64,000 nucleotides of DNA from Amblyornis subalaris (taxonomy: Eukaryota > Chordata > Aves > Passeriformes > Ptilonorhynchidae): contig JACAXG010000053.1 of NCBI GenBank assembly GCA_018881555.1, positions 4,825,210 through 4,889,209 on the forward strand, written 5' to 3'. The position numbers and the translations under genes were made by a program. Of this stretch, positions 47,171 to 59,650 are shown piece after piece (within the stretch, counting starts at the first letter, position 1; each line of letters opens with the position of its first letter). The notes under the pieces are model-generated. The model was given only the letters and a program-made list of their open reading frames with translations, was not told the origin of the DNA and did not search any database.

Positions 47171-49799
47171 GCAAGTGAACAACCTCTGTAGTAACCTGGT
47201 TTTCAGCACACACCGAATTTCCTCTGGATACCTCGGGAGCTGGCAGAAGACAGCCCAGAAGAATGTTTTGGTTGACTCTGGTTTTTGTACGTAGCAGGTA
47301 CTGGAGCCAGCTTCTCTTGGCCAAAATCAAGTTTTTCCCTGTGGGCATCATTTAAATCTGTTTGCTTTACCACCAAATCCTTATTTTGTGTGGAGTACTC
47401 AAGGGAAAAAGTTGCCTCCCTGCCTCCTGCAGCAGTGTTCCTGCGTTTACTGTAACAGTAGCATATTTGCATGGCGCCTGCTGCATTCGAGGCTCAGGCT
47501 CCCGTAGTGCAGGTAATAAACAAACATTACTGGGAGCTTCCTGGAGCAACTCTCTCCCTCATAAGAACTTCTATAAAACAGTTGCTAGATTACAGACAGA
47601 AAAGCANACCTTTCCAAAAAATTCTCTCAACACTTAGAACTACAAAGGAAGTGTACCGGTCACAAGTGGTTTGCTCTGTATGCAGAACTAATAAAACCTT
47701 ACAAATTTCAGTTGTAGACCTCAAAACGTCNTCTCCATGACACTTGAAACTTTCTCTCACTATGAAATTTCCATGGTAACATCCCAAATCCTTCCCCAGT
47801 CCATGGTCTCCAGTCTGTTCTAGCTTCAGGTCTCTTCCATGCTCCTTAAACCCCCAAACCCAGCCTTCTTTTCATCTCTGCAGTGCCCTCCTCCNGCCCT
47901 GTGTGGCTCCTACCATGCTCCCATGTACCCTCACACCACTTTTCCAGCCTTTCAGCTTGGCAAGAGACAGCACATGCTGTGACTCAACCAAAAATATGTA
48001 GATTCAGAGNGGGGAGCTGTCAGATGTCAGATGACATGTGTAGCATCTTCTCTCCAGCTTTCCTTTGGTGGAAGTACTAATTGGTGTCTTTCTTCCACGA
48101 GTACTGCCATTGCCCCGGCCCTCTGCCAAATTTGATTCCATGCTGACCAGTGGAGCTCAAAAAGCTCATAGTTGGGGGACTAGCAGATAAACAGGGTGTT
48201 TGTGTAACTTTTGTGTCCCTAGGAAACAAGGCTGAAAACAGNAATATGAACTATGTCCTGTTAGCATGTTTACAGATATCTTTCTTGCTAATATTTCTGT
48301 TGAGCCTGCCCCTGGGACTCTGAGCAACTCGATGATAAACACTGCATAAACAGATAGTAAGGCATGGTCTCTGCTCCAATTAAAGAAGACAAAGTAAAGT
48401 ATGAAAATCTATACCGTTCAGCTATTAAAAATAATGGCTCTTGTAAATAAGCAGTGAGGAATAAATTGCACACAAACATGGCACACAAACACGGAGGTAG
48501 CTTCATGCTGGGGTCATCCATATCTGATCAGCTGAAAACAAAGATAGATACAAACTTGTCCTAAACTTGTCCTTAAAAACACAGACAGATNAAAAAGGCA
48601 TTCACAGCAGCTCAAATGTTAAATACAAAGTCCCATCTATCTCAGGAGGAAATGCTGAGGAAAGGGGTAAGACTTAAACCACATCTCTTGTACGGCATAA
48701 ACTTCCCAACTTCAGACTTGCAGCAGAAGCTNATCCTCTCTAGCGATTCACTACTCCCCTGCCTTGCCATTAACCATCTGTCATATTTTCCTCAANATCC
48801 ATGGGTTCAGGACACTCACTGGGAGGGGGGACACTTGTCTTAAAAATCCACTTGGCCCAGGCTTGAATCTCTATGGGTACAGCCTCTCCTCATGCTGCTG
48901 TTTCACTTCACTTTTCCCTGGAGCTATNCACCTTGCTCAGCTATAGCTCAGGGAGATGCCACGGAATTGGCAATCATCCTAGCTCTAGTATCAGGGTATA
49001 CAGCCCTGAGCTTGTTGGTCAGGCCACTTTACTGGGAGAAACACCTAGATCTGCCCAAAGTAGGCAGGGTGAGGCTTTGAAAACAGGTTTTCCATCTGTT
49101 GAAAGATTGCTCTAACCAATGGATGGTGGGTGGAACTTGCCCACAAGCTCAGGAAGTAGCTAAGTGGGAAACATGGGCCTCTCGGTTTACCTAACGAGAA
49201 GCCTGAATGCCTCAGCTGATTTGGACCTTATCTGAAAAATTTGGTATGTAAGTGAACCAAATCAGATCAGACTTGNTCTCCATCAAGGCTCTGCAGTTAA
49301 GCAGAACACTCAACCACCTTTCTCTTTCTTTGCTGCATCGCGAAGGAGTTATGCAATGTGAAACGGTGCAGATCACAGTGTACAAAACAGACTGAGCCCT
49401 TCCTACCAAGAGTCCATTTGCCATCCCAGGAAGCGCTAACATGCATGATTGGCTCAGTGCCAAGCTCCTAAAAGAGCCCCTTGTTGGTTACCAACATCAG
49501 CAGGGCATGACTTGAGAACTAAGACTCCTGGTTTACAAAATACTGCCNTGCAAGTAGCGAGAAGTTAACTACACACATTGCAATTAAAATGAACATGTAG
49601 AGGTGCCCCTCATTGTTTAGTATGGTTTGGGCTTGGGGNTTTTTTTCTTTAAAAAGGAAGAGGTTTTGGGTGGGTGTAGAAGACTTGGCAGAGAAGCACC
49701 AGGACAGCAAGTCGAGTCGACAAGCAGGACCTCCATTTTTACCTCTCTTGTCTTTAATCCCAGCTTTCCCGCAGCTAAATGTGTGGGTAGGGATGTAGG
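47171..49799. other. Unique non-coding sequence
   Basis: No gene is supported. A second, weaker X-box-like site (ATTTCC-AT-GGTAAC) lies at 47767-47780. N bases are comparatively frequent here. Confidence 0.55.
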
Positions 49800-50240
49800 G
49801 AGGGAAATCTACACTTACTTATTTCTGGAAATTAGGATGAAGTCATTATGGCTTGCACGGTATGTTTGCTATTATGAAGCTGCAAACGGAGCTGCAGAAA
49901 GGGCATTTAGTGGGAAATATTGTCAGCTGGCAGTCTCGGGCACTTGAGTACCCTCCATAACAGGCATAACGGAATCAATTTAAACCTAGTGAAAGGGACA
50001 TTGTCTGATAAAGTAATTCCTCTTTGAACACAAGATGGCAGCCTTAAATAAATGCAACCCCGCACAGCTTTTAATCTTACACATCATTAAATTCCTAATT
50101 TACACATTATGTTTTCATGGGCCAACCCATAACTCATTAGTGTTGAACTCTTGAGTTGTAAAGACCAACACACTAGACAAATGCGGGCTTCTTTATCTGC
50201 TTTTCTTTGCGTGGCAGTTCTCTTTTAATTTACCACAGAT
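49800..50240. promoter_or_regulatory. Candidate conserved non-coding element
   Basis: About 440 bases without repeats or homopolymers and with no N base. They hold CATTATGGC, TTTAATCTTAC, CATCATTAAATTCCTAATTT and ACTCATTAGTG homeodomain-type cores and CAAGATGGC (a YY1-like CCATCTTG on the minus strand). Of all blocks in the window, this is the one I would test first for conservation. No coding potential is seen. Confidence 0.3.
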
Positions 50241-52204
50241 GCAGACTTCAAATTCAACATTAAGAAAGCTTTCTGATCTTGTGTGCTTTGTGCACTCTCT
50301 ACCCCAGAGAAAAACCTCTCTGATTACTGTTCTGTACCCACAGATTTTAACTGGCAGAGGGTGGAATATGGAATGGGGAATGCCGGGTTTTTTTCACCTT
50401 GTTCAAGATACTGGAGTTCCTGGAAAGATACATGTTTCTGCAGGAGGATTTCAAACCTTGAAGTCAAAATGGAAACAGACTGCAAATAGCATAGTGTTTA
50501 GAGCTGGTCTTCCCACTTTTCCACAAAACTTAGCACACCAAATCATGTTTTGATCTCTTGTCTTTCCATTGTCTTGTCCAGGTGTTTTCTGAAAGAAGAC
50601 AAGTCACGAACGCCATCTGAGCAGGAGGGTCTCCATAGGGCTCCAGTACCCTGACACTAGAAATAATGATACCAGAATGGATGGAAATGCAGAGAGGAAG
50701 GCTGTAATGACTTTCTCTGCCTTGGGAACTACAGGTCAAAAAACATCAAAAGTAGAAGAAGTCTTTGCAGGAAACCTGGTACCACTGCTTTAGTATTGCA
50801 TGTAAGAACAGAAATGGCTCTTGGAGCAGGTCAGGCCAAGGCCCTTTCAAGCCAGCCCCGGGTCTCAGATTCCCTATGCAGGCATAGGGACTATGTGGGG
50901 NCAAGGAAAGCAGAGCAGCAAGGCAAGGCTTGAGGCTGAGTCTGTTCCTCCTGCCTGGGCTGCAGTTTATCCTGGCCACAGGGCCACCGGTCTGCAAGAG
51001 CTGCTGCTTTGAGAAAGCCAAGCTCCAGCAGCACAGGGCTNTGTGTGCCCTACTGGAACTGGACTGAGGTTCACAGATGGCTGGAAAGGATGCTCATGAC
51101 AAGGAGAAGTTCAGGATCATCCTTTTACACCAGCGTTGAACAAGCTTCTAGGGAAAGTCCGTTCTCCTCAGGGGAATATTCTGCTGTGCTACTTGTCAAA
51201 AAAAAGCCATAAACCTAAGGAGAGAGGAGAAATATTCACACCTCAAGTATAAAGAGTTNCAGGATTTCCTCCCTATCCTCCACTGAGACAAATGGAGGCC
51301 ATGCACAACACCAGCAGAAGAAATCTCGGTGAAAGTCCCCATCTCTTCTCTTGCTACTCCTGTCTCCAGCAGCTCGCAACNATTGCACCCCTGGGCACCT
51401 TACAGACCCTTCCACTATTTTGGAAAATGACAGTGCTGACCCAAGTCATCTGCTTGGCATCCCCAAGTGGAAAACTTCTTATTCTTGTGGGATGGATGTC
51501 TTCATCCTCACCCAGCCCCTTTTTCTATTTTTTTTTTAATGTGGGCATTCATTTTTTCTCCGGTTTTCTTCATCGCTCCTTTCTCTTCCTTTTGGTGGAC
51601 AAGAACATACAATTTTGTTCATGATGAGTTAATATCCACCTAAAGAGAGAAAGTCAGTAGAGAAAGACATAACAACCAGTCAGAGTATCTTTCTACTGAT
51701 GCCACTTTCCGAGTGAAACCTTNCAATGAGCTTGTGGATGGTGAGGGACAGTGTGCAGCAGTGGGGGATGTTCTAGNGTGGCAGATAAAGGGACTTTGTC
51801 TCTTTCCTGAGGCTAAACTACCTGTGGAAAAGGGTGGGCTGTTGATATCAACTGAACATCAGCATCAGTAGGTTTTGCTTCAATTTCTGGCACAGATTTA
51901 CTATATGACTTAAAATCATACTGGGTTTTATCTATGCCTAGAGGAAAAGGGTCTTGCATTTTTAGCATTTATATGATTCCACTTCATGCTTCTGCAAACA
52001 CATTGAGACTTGGAGACCCAAGCTGCATTCTGTGCTTCCTCCACATCCTCCCCATTAGGGATCTCTCAAGAGATCTAATGCAACCCCCAGAAACATCTGT
52101 ACAACCTCGTAAGGACATTATTTTAAAACAATGCATTGCACAAGCACACCAGGAAAGGATGGATTCCTTTTGTGGCTAAAGCACAGCAGGAGGCCCTCGA
52201 AGAT
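50241..52204. other. Unique non-coding sequence
   Basis: No gene or repeat is recognised. A T-rich stretch lies at 51525-51555. Confidence 0.6.
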
Positions 52205-52335
52205 TTAGGCTCCATTCTCAGCTCTGCCCAATAGTTTGAACAGATCATTCAATCTTTTCAAGCTCCCAGTTCCCCTTTTTGAGAGGGGAACAGCTCTCGA
52301 TGGGAATGCCTGTGAGGATTAATGCACACAACATG
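52205..52335 (+). repeat. Probable ancient MIR/L2-type relic
   Basis: The order of motifs fits the MIR/L2 3' half: TCTCAGCTCTGCCC, a degraded 'tgaccttgggcaa' zone, CAATCTTTTCAAGCTCCCAG, TTCCCC, then TGTGAGGATTAATGCACA, which corresponds to the hallmark 'TGTGAGGATTAAATGAG' tail. Such relics predate the mammal-bird split and are sparse in birds. Divergence is high. Confidence 0.5.
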
Positions 52336-52479
52336 NGAGAGGTGAGGGCTGTATTGCTAAGCTGCATGACAGCGAGTGCTCTCCTTGGCTTGCCAAGNCT
52401 CCTACACTCCTGCCAGAGATGGGACACAGCCTCCAGAGGTGGCAATTAGAGCACTGCCAAGTATTACAGTGATGCGTGG

Positions 52480-52860
52480 CACACGGCACGGCCACCCCTC
52501 CTTGGCAGAGCGCCTCTCCAAACAGGGCTGAGCCACACGACAGCTCCCGGGCAGGGCAGTGCCCCTGCAGGCGGCCCGACCCTGCCCACGCAGCTCCGGG
52601 TGGCTGCAGAGCCAGGGCGGGCTGCAGGCTGGGTGCCCGCTGTCCCGCTGTCACCTCTGCTGCCCGAGGGACCTGCCTGCACCCTGCCTCTGCTGCCCAC
52701 ACCCTGCCTGGCCCGCCTGTGCCACGCTGCTGCCCGTGCTGCCCCGCTGCCCACCCTGCCCGTGCTGCCCACACCCTGCCCACATTACCTTGCTCCCAGT
52801 GCCCTGCCTGTGGCAGTGCTTACCCAGTCAGTGCTGCTCCTCTGAGGCTCACAGAGTCCC
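52480..52860. repeat. GC-rich, CTGCCC-repeat low-complexity region
   Basis: A C-rich plus strand has loosely tandem CTGCCC, ACCCTGCC and CCTGCCTG words (densest at 52640-52810), with scattered CpGs in the first half. Overlapping open frames on both strands (up to 154 codons, Cys/Pro/Ala-rich) follow from the composition. The first 200 bases could be a small CpG island, but no transcript start or coding exon is evident. Confidence 0.7.
52733..52781 (-). other. Strong G-quadruplex motif on the minus strand
   Basis: Read on minus there are eight runs of three or four G bases with loops of 2, 3, 6, 2, 1, 4 and 6 bases. Two independent quadruplexes could form. It is part of the CTGCCC-repeat region. 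Confidence 0.75.
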
Positions 52861-55800
52861 CCACAAGCTTCTGTTCCCCGCACCCCCCAGCTCTCCGCAG
52901 CCCCTCTCCAGCCAGCCCCCACTGACTCCTCCAGAGTCAGCACTTCCCAAGTGCCTGCCCTGCTGCTGACACCCACACACAGGCAGGCACAACGCACCTG
53001 GCCANATGGCCCAGCAGCCAAACACACCGTTCCCCCCACCCACAGCCCCTCTGCAACCTCCCATCTGCCCTCCCTCCTTTGCACACAGGGCTCAGACAAC
53101 CCTTTACACGAGGGCCAGCCCCTGCAAGCCTTGCCAGAATACAGACAAGACATACCCTTCAGCTACACGCCGCCAGAGACAGCACCTCACACCACGCAAA
53201 GGGTTCCCTTTTTTCCCCTCTTTTTTGGCCTCTTTCGCATACCAGACTNGCTCCACACCCTACACAGACAGACCCCTTCACTCCCAAATGCAGCCACAGA
53301 CACCTGAAGCCTGCACACACCTGGAGATCCAGGTACAAATCATTGATCTTGTACAGGCAGGAGACTGAGTGGAAAGGCAGCAAGGAGGTGTGATCAGACC
53401 GTTGGTGGAGGGAGACCTTAAAACCCAGTCGTGAGCCAGTGTGGTGCCTTTTAGGATATGTTGTTACCACATTTGCAGCTGCCTCCCCCTCAGTCAGAGG
53501 CCAGCTCTGTTACCCACAATGTGACAGGGTCTTCATCTGTACTCACCACTTGCCCGTGCCCCACTGACATTTATCACCCAGGCAGGTCTCCAGCACTGCT
53601 GCAATGGACAAACCCTATGGCAGAAGCAAATGTTCTGAATCACAAACATCTCTCCACCAGCCTGGCTCCACATGTGCAAACACATGAGCCCTGGGTCCAG
53701 GGCTGTGCTGCACCTCTCCCGAGCGCTCCCCACCCGTACACCTTACAGACAGCACATTCTTCTACAAGCATCCCAAATATAACCCCTACGCTTCCACAGG
53801 AGTGACTTCCCAAACTCTCTGTACAACTCAGGCACCACAAGTACATCCACGAATCTCGTATGGATTTTCGTGCTATCCAAGCCAACAGTTCTCTCCTGGC
53901 AGGTCAAGTTACATACATTATGGTTGCCAAAACAAGAAACAGATCCCTTAGATCTTCATTAGAGGTAGATTCAGTCTGCTGGGAATGGAGACTGAGACTG
54001 CTTAGGGCTTTATTCAGCTTATTCATTTGTCCACCTGTATTTAATGACTTATAAAAAAAAAAAAAAAATTGTAATATTTATTTCTATCTTTGCAGCATTG
54101 TGTCTGATGTTGTATGAAAATANATCACGGGGTGACCCTTGCACCAAACAGAGTATATCCTAGGTGAGAAGACACAACAACATCTAAGTACTAGAGGTGA
54201 CGGCATTATGCAGAGCTGTTCTATTGTCTCCTCCTGCTATATATACCCCATGATTTTACTTTCCAAATCTCTTCTTATTCTTAACACTTTATGCCTTCCT
54301 GCACTTTGGACACTAGAAAAATTTTAGAAACCAGCAGNTTTTTTCTCTCTGTCATACCAGCAGCGTAATCAGCTCTGCCTTGGTTTTCCCTGGCTGCCAT
54401 CACCAGTTTCTGGCTATGGGTTGTGCCTTTGGTGAGATTCCACCCCCTTTTTATGCCCTTTCCATTGTCACAAGATGGGGTCACTTCCTTAAAAGTAACC
54501 TGCTGTGGTCAAGGTTGTTTTCCTTGACCTGGTTTACTGCCTTTTAAATGTTTTAGTGTTTTGACTGTTTCTCAGGTTGAGCACAGGATGTTTGTTGCAC
54601 TGGTAAGAGGTTAGTACTGCGAAGCCTAGGGAGTGATATATGGATGGTTCATGCTTTCTTTTGGATTTAATTTTTCATCCTCTAGCGCTCTGTGGTGAAA
54701 GGAATGTTTGCTGCTTGCCTAGGGAGACACCTGACATTTAGACTTTATCTTCTGTAAAGGCTTGGGCCAAAATTCTCTTCTCTGACTTTGGGAATGGCAG
54801 TAAAGGGCACACAGTTGAAGTGAAGGGGGGACAAAGAGGGATACGTGTCCTTCTGATACCAGGCCACAGTAAGGAACTGCACAGCCCTCTGATCAAAGTC
54901 AATTCCTCCAATATAAATGGGGTTCTTATACCCAGACACCTTGCAGAAACTCCTCAGGCCCGGAGTACTCCTGGGGGTGGAGGAGAAGAAAAGAAGAGCA
55001 ACTTGGGCTACAGTGTCCTGCTATAATATCCTAACCAGGGGAGTGCTCAGATTCTGGGCTTGGAGCTTTCACAGCCCCTGCACACCCAAGTAGAAAACAA
55101 AGGCTGAAGAAAAGGGAAAGAATCTTCCCTGGAATACTTGCTGCTCAAGCTCAAAGCACTGAAATGCACAGGGTTTCCTTTCTTTTTCTCCCTCTTCTTT
55201 TTTTTTTTCCTGGATGAGTCCTAATTTTGCATTGTCCTAACCTGATTTGGCTGCCCCTGCCTCTGGCTGTATCTCACGTCCTGAGCCAGTAATGTTGATT
55301 TAACAGAGACAGATATGACAGGAGCAGAAAGAATCAGGAAAGGACACCTTTCTGGAGATAACCCTCCAGTGTAAAATAGATAGGTGTGTGAATCTTCCCA
55401 TCTCCAGGGCATCGGGAGCAATGATCTCTCTCTCCAGAGCACTCACTTTCCAAGAGCTAAGCACACTGGCTTTGGGAAACTCTCCCCCTAAGTGCCTACA
55501 TCTGGTTTGCTACCTGACGGTGATAACACCAAGAGATGCTGTGCTGGTCTTCCCATAGCTCTTCATTCCTGGCTTTCCCTACCCCAACCAGTCACAGCAG
55601 CAGAGGACAGTTCTGACGGGGAGGGCAGTCCTGCGAGAATATGAATGGTTGATCATGGGTCAAAGATGCCAGGAGAGGTTTCTTCTGTGAATGAAAGGTT
55701 GAAAGTTTGTGTTCCCCACCTGCCTGTGCCCACACCTGCCCCTCCCAGCCATTCAGATATCTGAGCTGCAGTGGCTGACAGTCCATTAATAGCTAAAAAG

Positions 55801-56889
55801 CCCCCTTGGCACAACTGCTAAAAGAGGTATGAACTTCCTATAAATGGCACTGGCTTATAGTTGCTGGAATAAATGCTACTTAGCTGGTTTCCCAGTTTTA
55901 GATGAGGATTTTGTGTCTTCCTCGATGTGCTCAGTGTGAGGAAGGATCAGTTTGGTTGCAGGTTGCATTTTTGTTGGCCTTCCTGTGAATAAGGAGGATC
56001 TGCTTGTAGAGCTGTAGATGGTCTTCTGCATAATTCTTTTATTTCATCAAGTATGATGGGCTGTAAAAGGTAGACCTGCAGCTTTTACTCCTATGCAAGA
56101 AGGACTCAGTTATGCTCTGCCCAGTTCTTTTTTTATTGGGAATTTCACTTTCAGGTCGTGTCTATCAGGTGGATTCTCTGTAGTACAGAAAGGCTGGGGA
56201 GCTTCCCTTGCCGTGCTTTGAAAGGAGGCCTGAACGTCCTTGGCCTGATAGAATTTAGAGTGTGTTTAATTTCCATGTCACTGAAATAAAATAGTATTTG
56301 TTTTAGAGATTTTGTGAAATACTGTTGTTGTTTTCCGGGCTGACCTTTCGAGGCTCTGTGCTGCCGTGGCAGGAGGTTGCTATGGGGATCACCTCACATG
56401 GGTGAGAGCATGAACCAGGACATAAAGATATACTGGGTGCTCCCTGCTGCACCTATCCAGTGGTGCTATACAGCCAGGAATTGCTCCCAGGAATCTGGTA
56501 GGCTGATTCATAAACACTTAGGAAGATCAAGCTTCAACTTACATCCCTTTTTTCCTCTCTTTTCCTGTGTTGTTTGGTGAGGGTAACTTTTTCTAAGTTA
56601 GTTACTTATTTTCAATGNTGCCATACGTTTTGTCTTCTATTAGCAAGTATAACTTGCAGCAAATTGAGGATCAGTCCTGGAGAGGTCACGTTAAGCCAAG
56701 GGTTTAAGCTACACATATTTATGATGTAATTACTTTCTTCTTCCTTTTTTTTCCCTTGTTTTTTGTGTTTTTGTATCACCTGTAAGGTAAAAGCNTGTCA
56801 GTGGTTAATTCCTCCTGGAGGAATCCAATACAAATTCAGCAATACTTTGCTGTTGGACAGATGGCTGAAAGGAAATGATTAATCTACTA
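52861..56889. other. Unique non-coding sequence
   Basis: No gene is supported. A poly(A) run of about 15 lies at 54053-54067 with no AATAAA upstream, and a T run lies at about 55199-55209. Frames of 100-150 codons near 52.9-53.8 kb are Pro/Thr/Ser-rich and composition-driven. Confidence 0.55.
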
Positions 56890-57055
56890 ACCTTGGATTT
56901 AGGAGATATGGATTTGAGTCTCTGCTTGCTGCAGATTTTCCATGTGGCACTGATGCGTAAATACCCTCGAATATGGCCACTGGCCTCCGTGCTTGAGTTC
57001 ACAGACTGCAAAGTAGCATCACCCTGTCTCGCAGGGCAAGGTGAGAAGAATGAAG
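56890..57055 (+). repeat. Possible ancient MIR-type SINE relic
   Basis: The word order GGAGATATGGATTTGAGTCT, CTGCTTGCTGCAGATTTTCC, ATGTGGC and then CACCCTGTCTCGCAGGGCAA with GGTGAGAAGAATGAAGG parallels MIR ('ggagacctgggttctagtc...ctctgcc...tgtgacc...acctcacagggttgttgtgaggat'). High divergence keeps confidence low. Confidence 0.4.
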
Positions 57056-59542
57056 GGACATGGTCTGGCTGGTAATCCCAGCTTCTTTACAAGGGAATCT
57101 GCTGGCCCACAGCAGCAGGGTAAGGCAGAAGATGACCAGGACAGTACCTGAAGTGAGTGTGGAAAAGAAAGCGATGGCAAAATATTTTGTTACAATTCTG
57201 AGGCAGTGCAGATATATGCTACAAACTGAGGCTGTTGGGTGCTGTGGGGATGGGTACCACAAGCGCCTGGCAAAGGCAAGGCTATTTTCAGGAAACTAGA
57301 CCATAATTTGCAGCTGCTGATGCTGACACAGATTTTTCTATAGTTTCATGTCTCAAGCACACTTCTGTTTTGTATGGGCATAATTAGTGCCAGTGACCGT
57401 CTCCCGAGGGAGTGTCTGAACTGGAANTCAGCCATCCTGAAGATAAAATATCGGGAGAAGGTTATCTAAGAAAATAGATACATCCTTCTAATCCCCATTC
57501 TCCATCCTCATATCCCACATGCAACCTCTTTNATATGGTCCCAAGTATTTATTAGTTCCTCAGCTATTCTGAAGGACAGACCCAATATTTGTCTCCCCCC
57601 CACACACTTTCTGAAACGGATCTTCTCTCTGCCTTTTTGATGAAAAATCCATCATCAAAAGTATTTATTTGTTTTAAGTGAATCCAGAAACCAAGTCTTC
57701 GAACTGCTGTCTTTTGCAATTTCCTGAGCCAACCCCTCTTCTCTGCACAATTCATCATTGCTTNCTTTGTGCTCTTTCTGCTCTACCCACAAGAAACTTT
57801 CAAAGACATTGAGTACAGGCCTTACAAAGTACACATGCCTGCGCATGGCTGTCTCTACACATCCCGAGGCTGAATTCTCCAGGATTTGGAGGTTGGGGGA
57901 GGAATGCATCCAGCAGACACGTCATGGGCAGGAGCCAGGGGAAGTATTGCCAGAGCTGAGTGTAAAAGTTGATACGCTGGAGAGAAAAATCGCAAACATT
58001 CCCCAGCAACTGGCATNGTGGTCCATCTCCAAGAAGGGCTTCACATCTGGAAAGAAACTGCCTGCGGGTAATTGGGTTTGCTGGAGTTGCCTCTCTAATT
58101 AATAAGTGATTTGACTTGGAGATTGGAAATAATAGTTGAAATGATGGCATAAGCACAGGGGCATTGGGGCTGCTGTTGCTGTACTATTAAGGAAGGACTT
58201 TCCTGCACAATCTAATGACACTGTGTGGCAGTTTGAGGAATGTGAAGTTGTTTGCCCAGGAGACCAACAATGTGATAATATTGGCATATAACCTTCTAGT
58301 ATTTGAGTAATTAGTTGCTTAGCTACTTTGGATAGGTCATTATTTTGCAAACTGGAAACATTTGCAAGTGGTGATATTTTCCTCGGTATGGTGAAAGAGC
58401 TAAACCTATTCTGGCAGTGTACAACTCCTAGAAATATATATGCATAAATTGTTTCTAATGAGACCATCTGCCTTTTATAGCCCCTTTGGAACTAAACAGT
58501 ACCCAAAGACCACTCTGTCTTTTAGATATCTGTGGTCAGAAAGGCTGCTCCTGGCAATAACAGTATGTAGTTTTTTGCAGCTAGAGAGGCTTTTTGATTC
58601 CTGCATTTCAAGACGTGTTTGTGTATGTGTGTGCGTGCATGATACTGCTTATATTTTTTAAAGTTATTAGAAATCGCTGTCCCAAATCTCTTAAGAGATA
58701 GCATCTGGCAACTCATCTGTTAAATTAGTATTTTCAAAGATAACAGAAAGTTCGATCTTTCACTTACAGGGCTGGGGGCAGCTTGGCNAGGATTCTTTAC
58801 CACGTCAGGATCTTCCTGTATTTGCAAAGGAACAGCACTATTTTAAAGGAACACCCTCAATTTAAATTCACAGCTCAGTTGCTCAGGCTCAACATCTCGC
58901 TTTGAGGTGCTCACATTTCGACACTGTTATAAAAACTGTGCACCTTCCAGGGTGCTGTGTGCACTCAGCTCCCACTGAGCTCAGCATGGTGAGGACGCAG
59001 AGGGGCTCAGCACCCCTCAGTCTCCAAGCAGCTGNTGTCCTGGTGCCTGCATCAGAACTAGGGAACAAGTTTCTTCTTTTACTTTTGTTTATAACCTCTC
59101 ACCAATTGCTGCAAAAAATAATCTGATAACCTGTAATTCAGCACTTTCCTCCTCCTTGCCTNCGCTGGGCTGGAGCCGACTGAGTGAGAATAGTGGAGTC
59201 AGGTGCTCTTCTTCACGTCAAGTTTTCAGTCAAATCCCCTTTCAAGTCCTTCTATAGCAGCACAGACCTCTAAAAAGCCTCCACGGACTGTTTGTTTGTT
59301 TGTTGCTTTACTCTGCAACCACGTGGATGTACTGGCCTTAGTCTGAGGATTTGTAAAGTCATGCTCCGTGTGGTTTCCCTTTAAATACTCCCTGCATTTT
59401 CTGTCGGAGGAGACCTCAGGCATGTGCTGGGGGGGCAGCCTGTCACAGGGACGATCTGCGTGGGCAGGGCCTGTGCTCGGGGTCGTGTCCCCTGGCAGCT
59501 GGTGAGGCCAGCTGGAGTCCTGACCTCTGGCTCCAGGCTGGG
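57056..59542. other. Unique non-coding sequence
   Basis: No gene is supported. A short TG-rich imperfect microsatellite lies at 58614-58640 and three GTTT units at about 59291-59303. Nothing else is recognised. Confidence 0.55.
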
Positions 59543-59650
59543 CTGGGCACNCTGGGGGTGCTGGGCACNCTGGGGGTGCTGGNCACNCTGGGGGTGCTGG
59601 ACACACTGGGGGTACTCGGCACACTGGGGGTGATGGGCACACTGATGAGG
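59543..59650 (+). repeat. 18-bp minisatellite, about six units
   Basis: Five clear units and one degenerate unit of CTGGGCACACTGGGGGTG occur at 59543, 59561, 59579, 59597, 59615 and 59633. N bases fall at unit position 9 in the first three units (59551, 59569, 59587), plus one at 59583. Because 18 is a multiple of three, the array stays open in several frames and produces Pro- or Gly/Trp-rich hexapeptide repeats; these are not evidence of a gene. The G runs also satisfy the G-quadruplex rule on the plus strand. Confidence 0.92.

Noticed and set aside
46637..47209. 190-codon minus-strand open frame
   Set aside because: No domain, interrupted by an N-derived residue, and covers sequence that reads as non-coding regulatory DNA.
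52182..52194. CTCF-like CACAGCAGGAGGC
   Set aside because: Only 10 of 12 core positions fit, with a mismatch in the critical G-rich half.
59424..59642. Open frames encoding hexapeptide repeats across the minisatellite
   Set aside because: They result from the 18-bp period being a multiple of three; all six frames are affected and there is no flanking coding signal.
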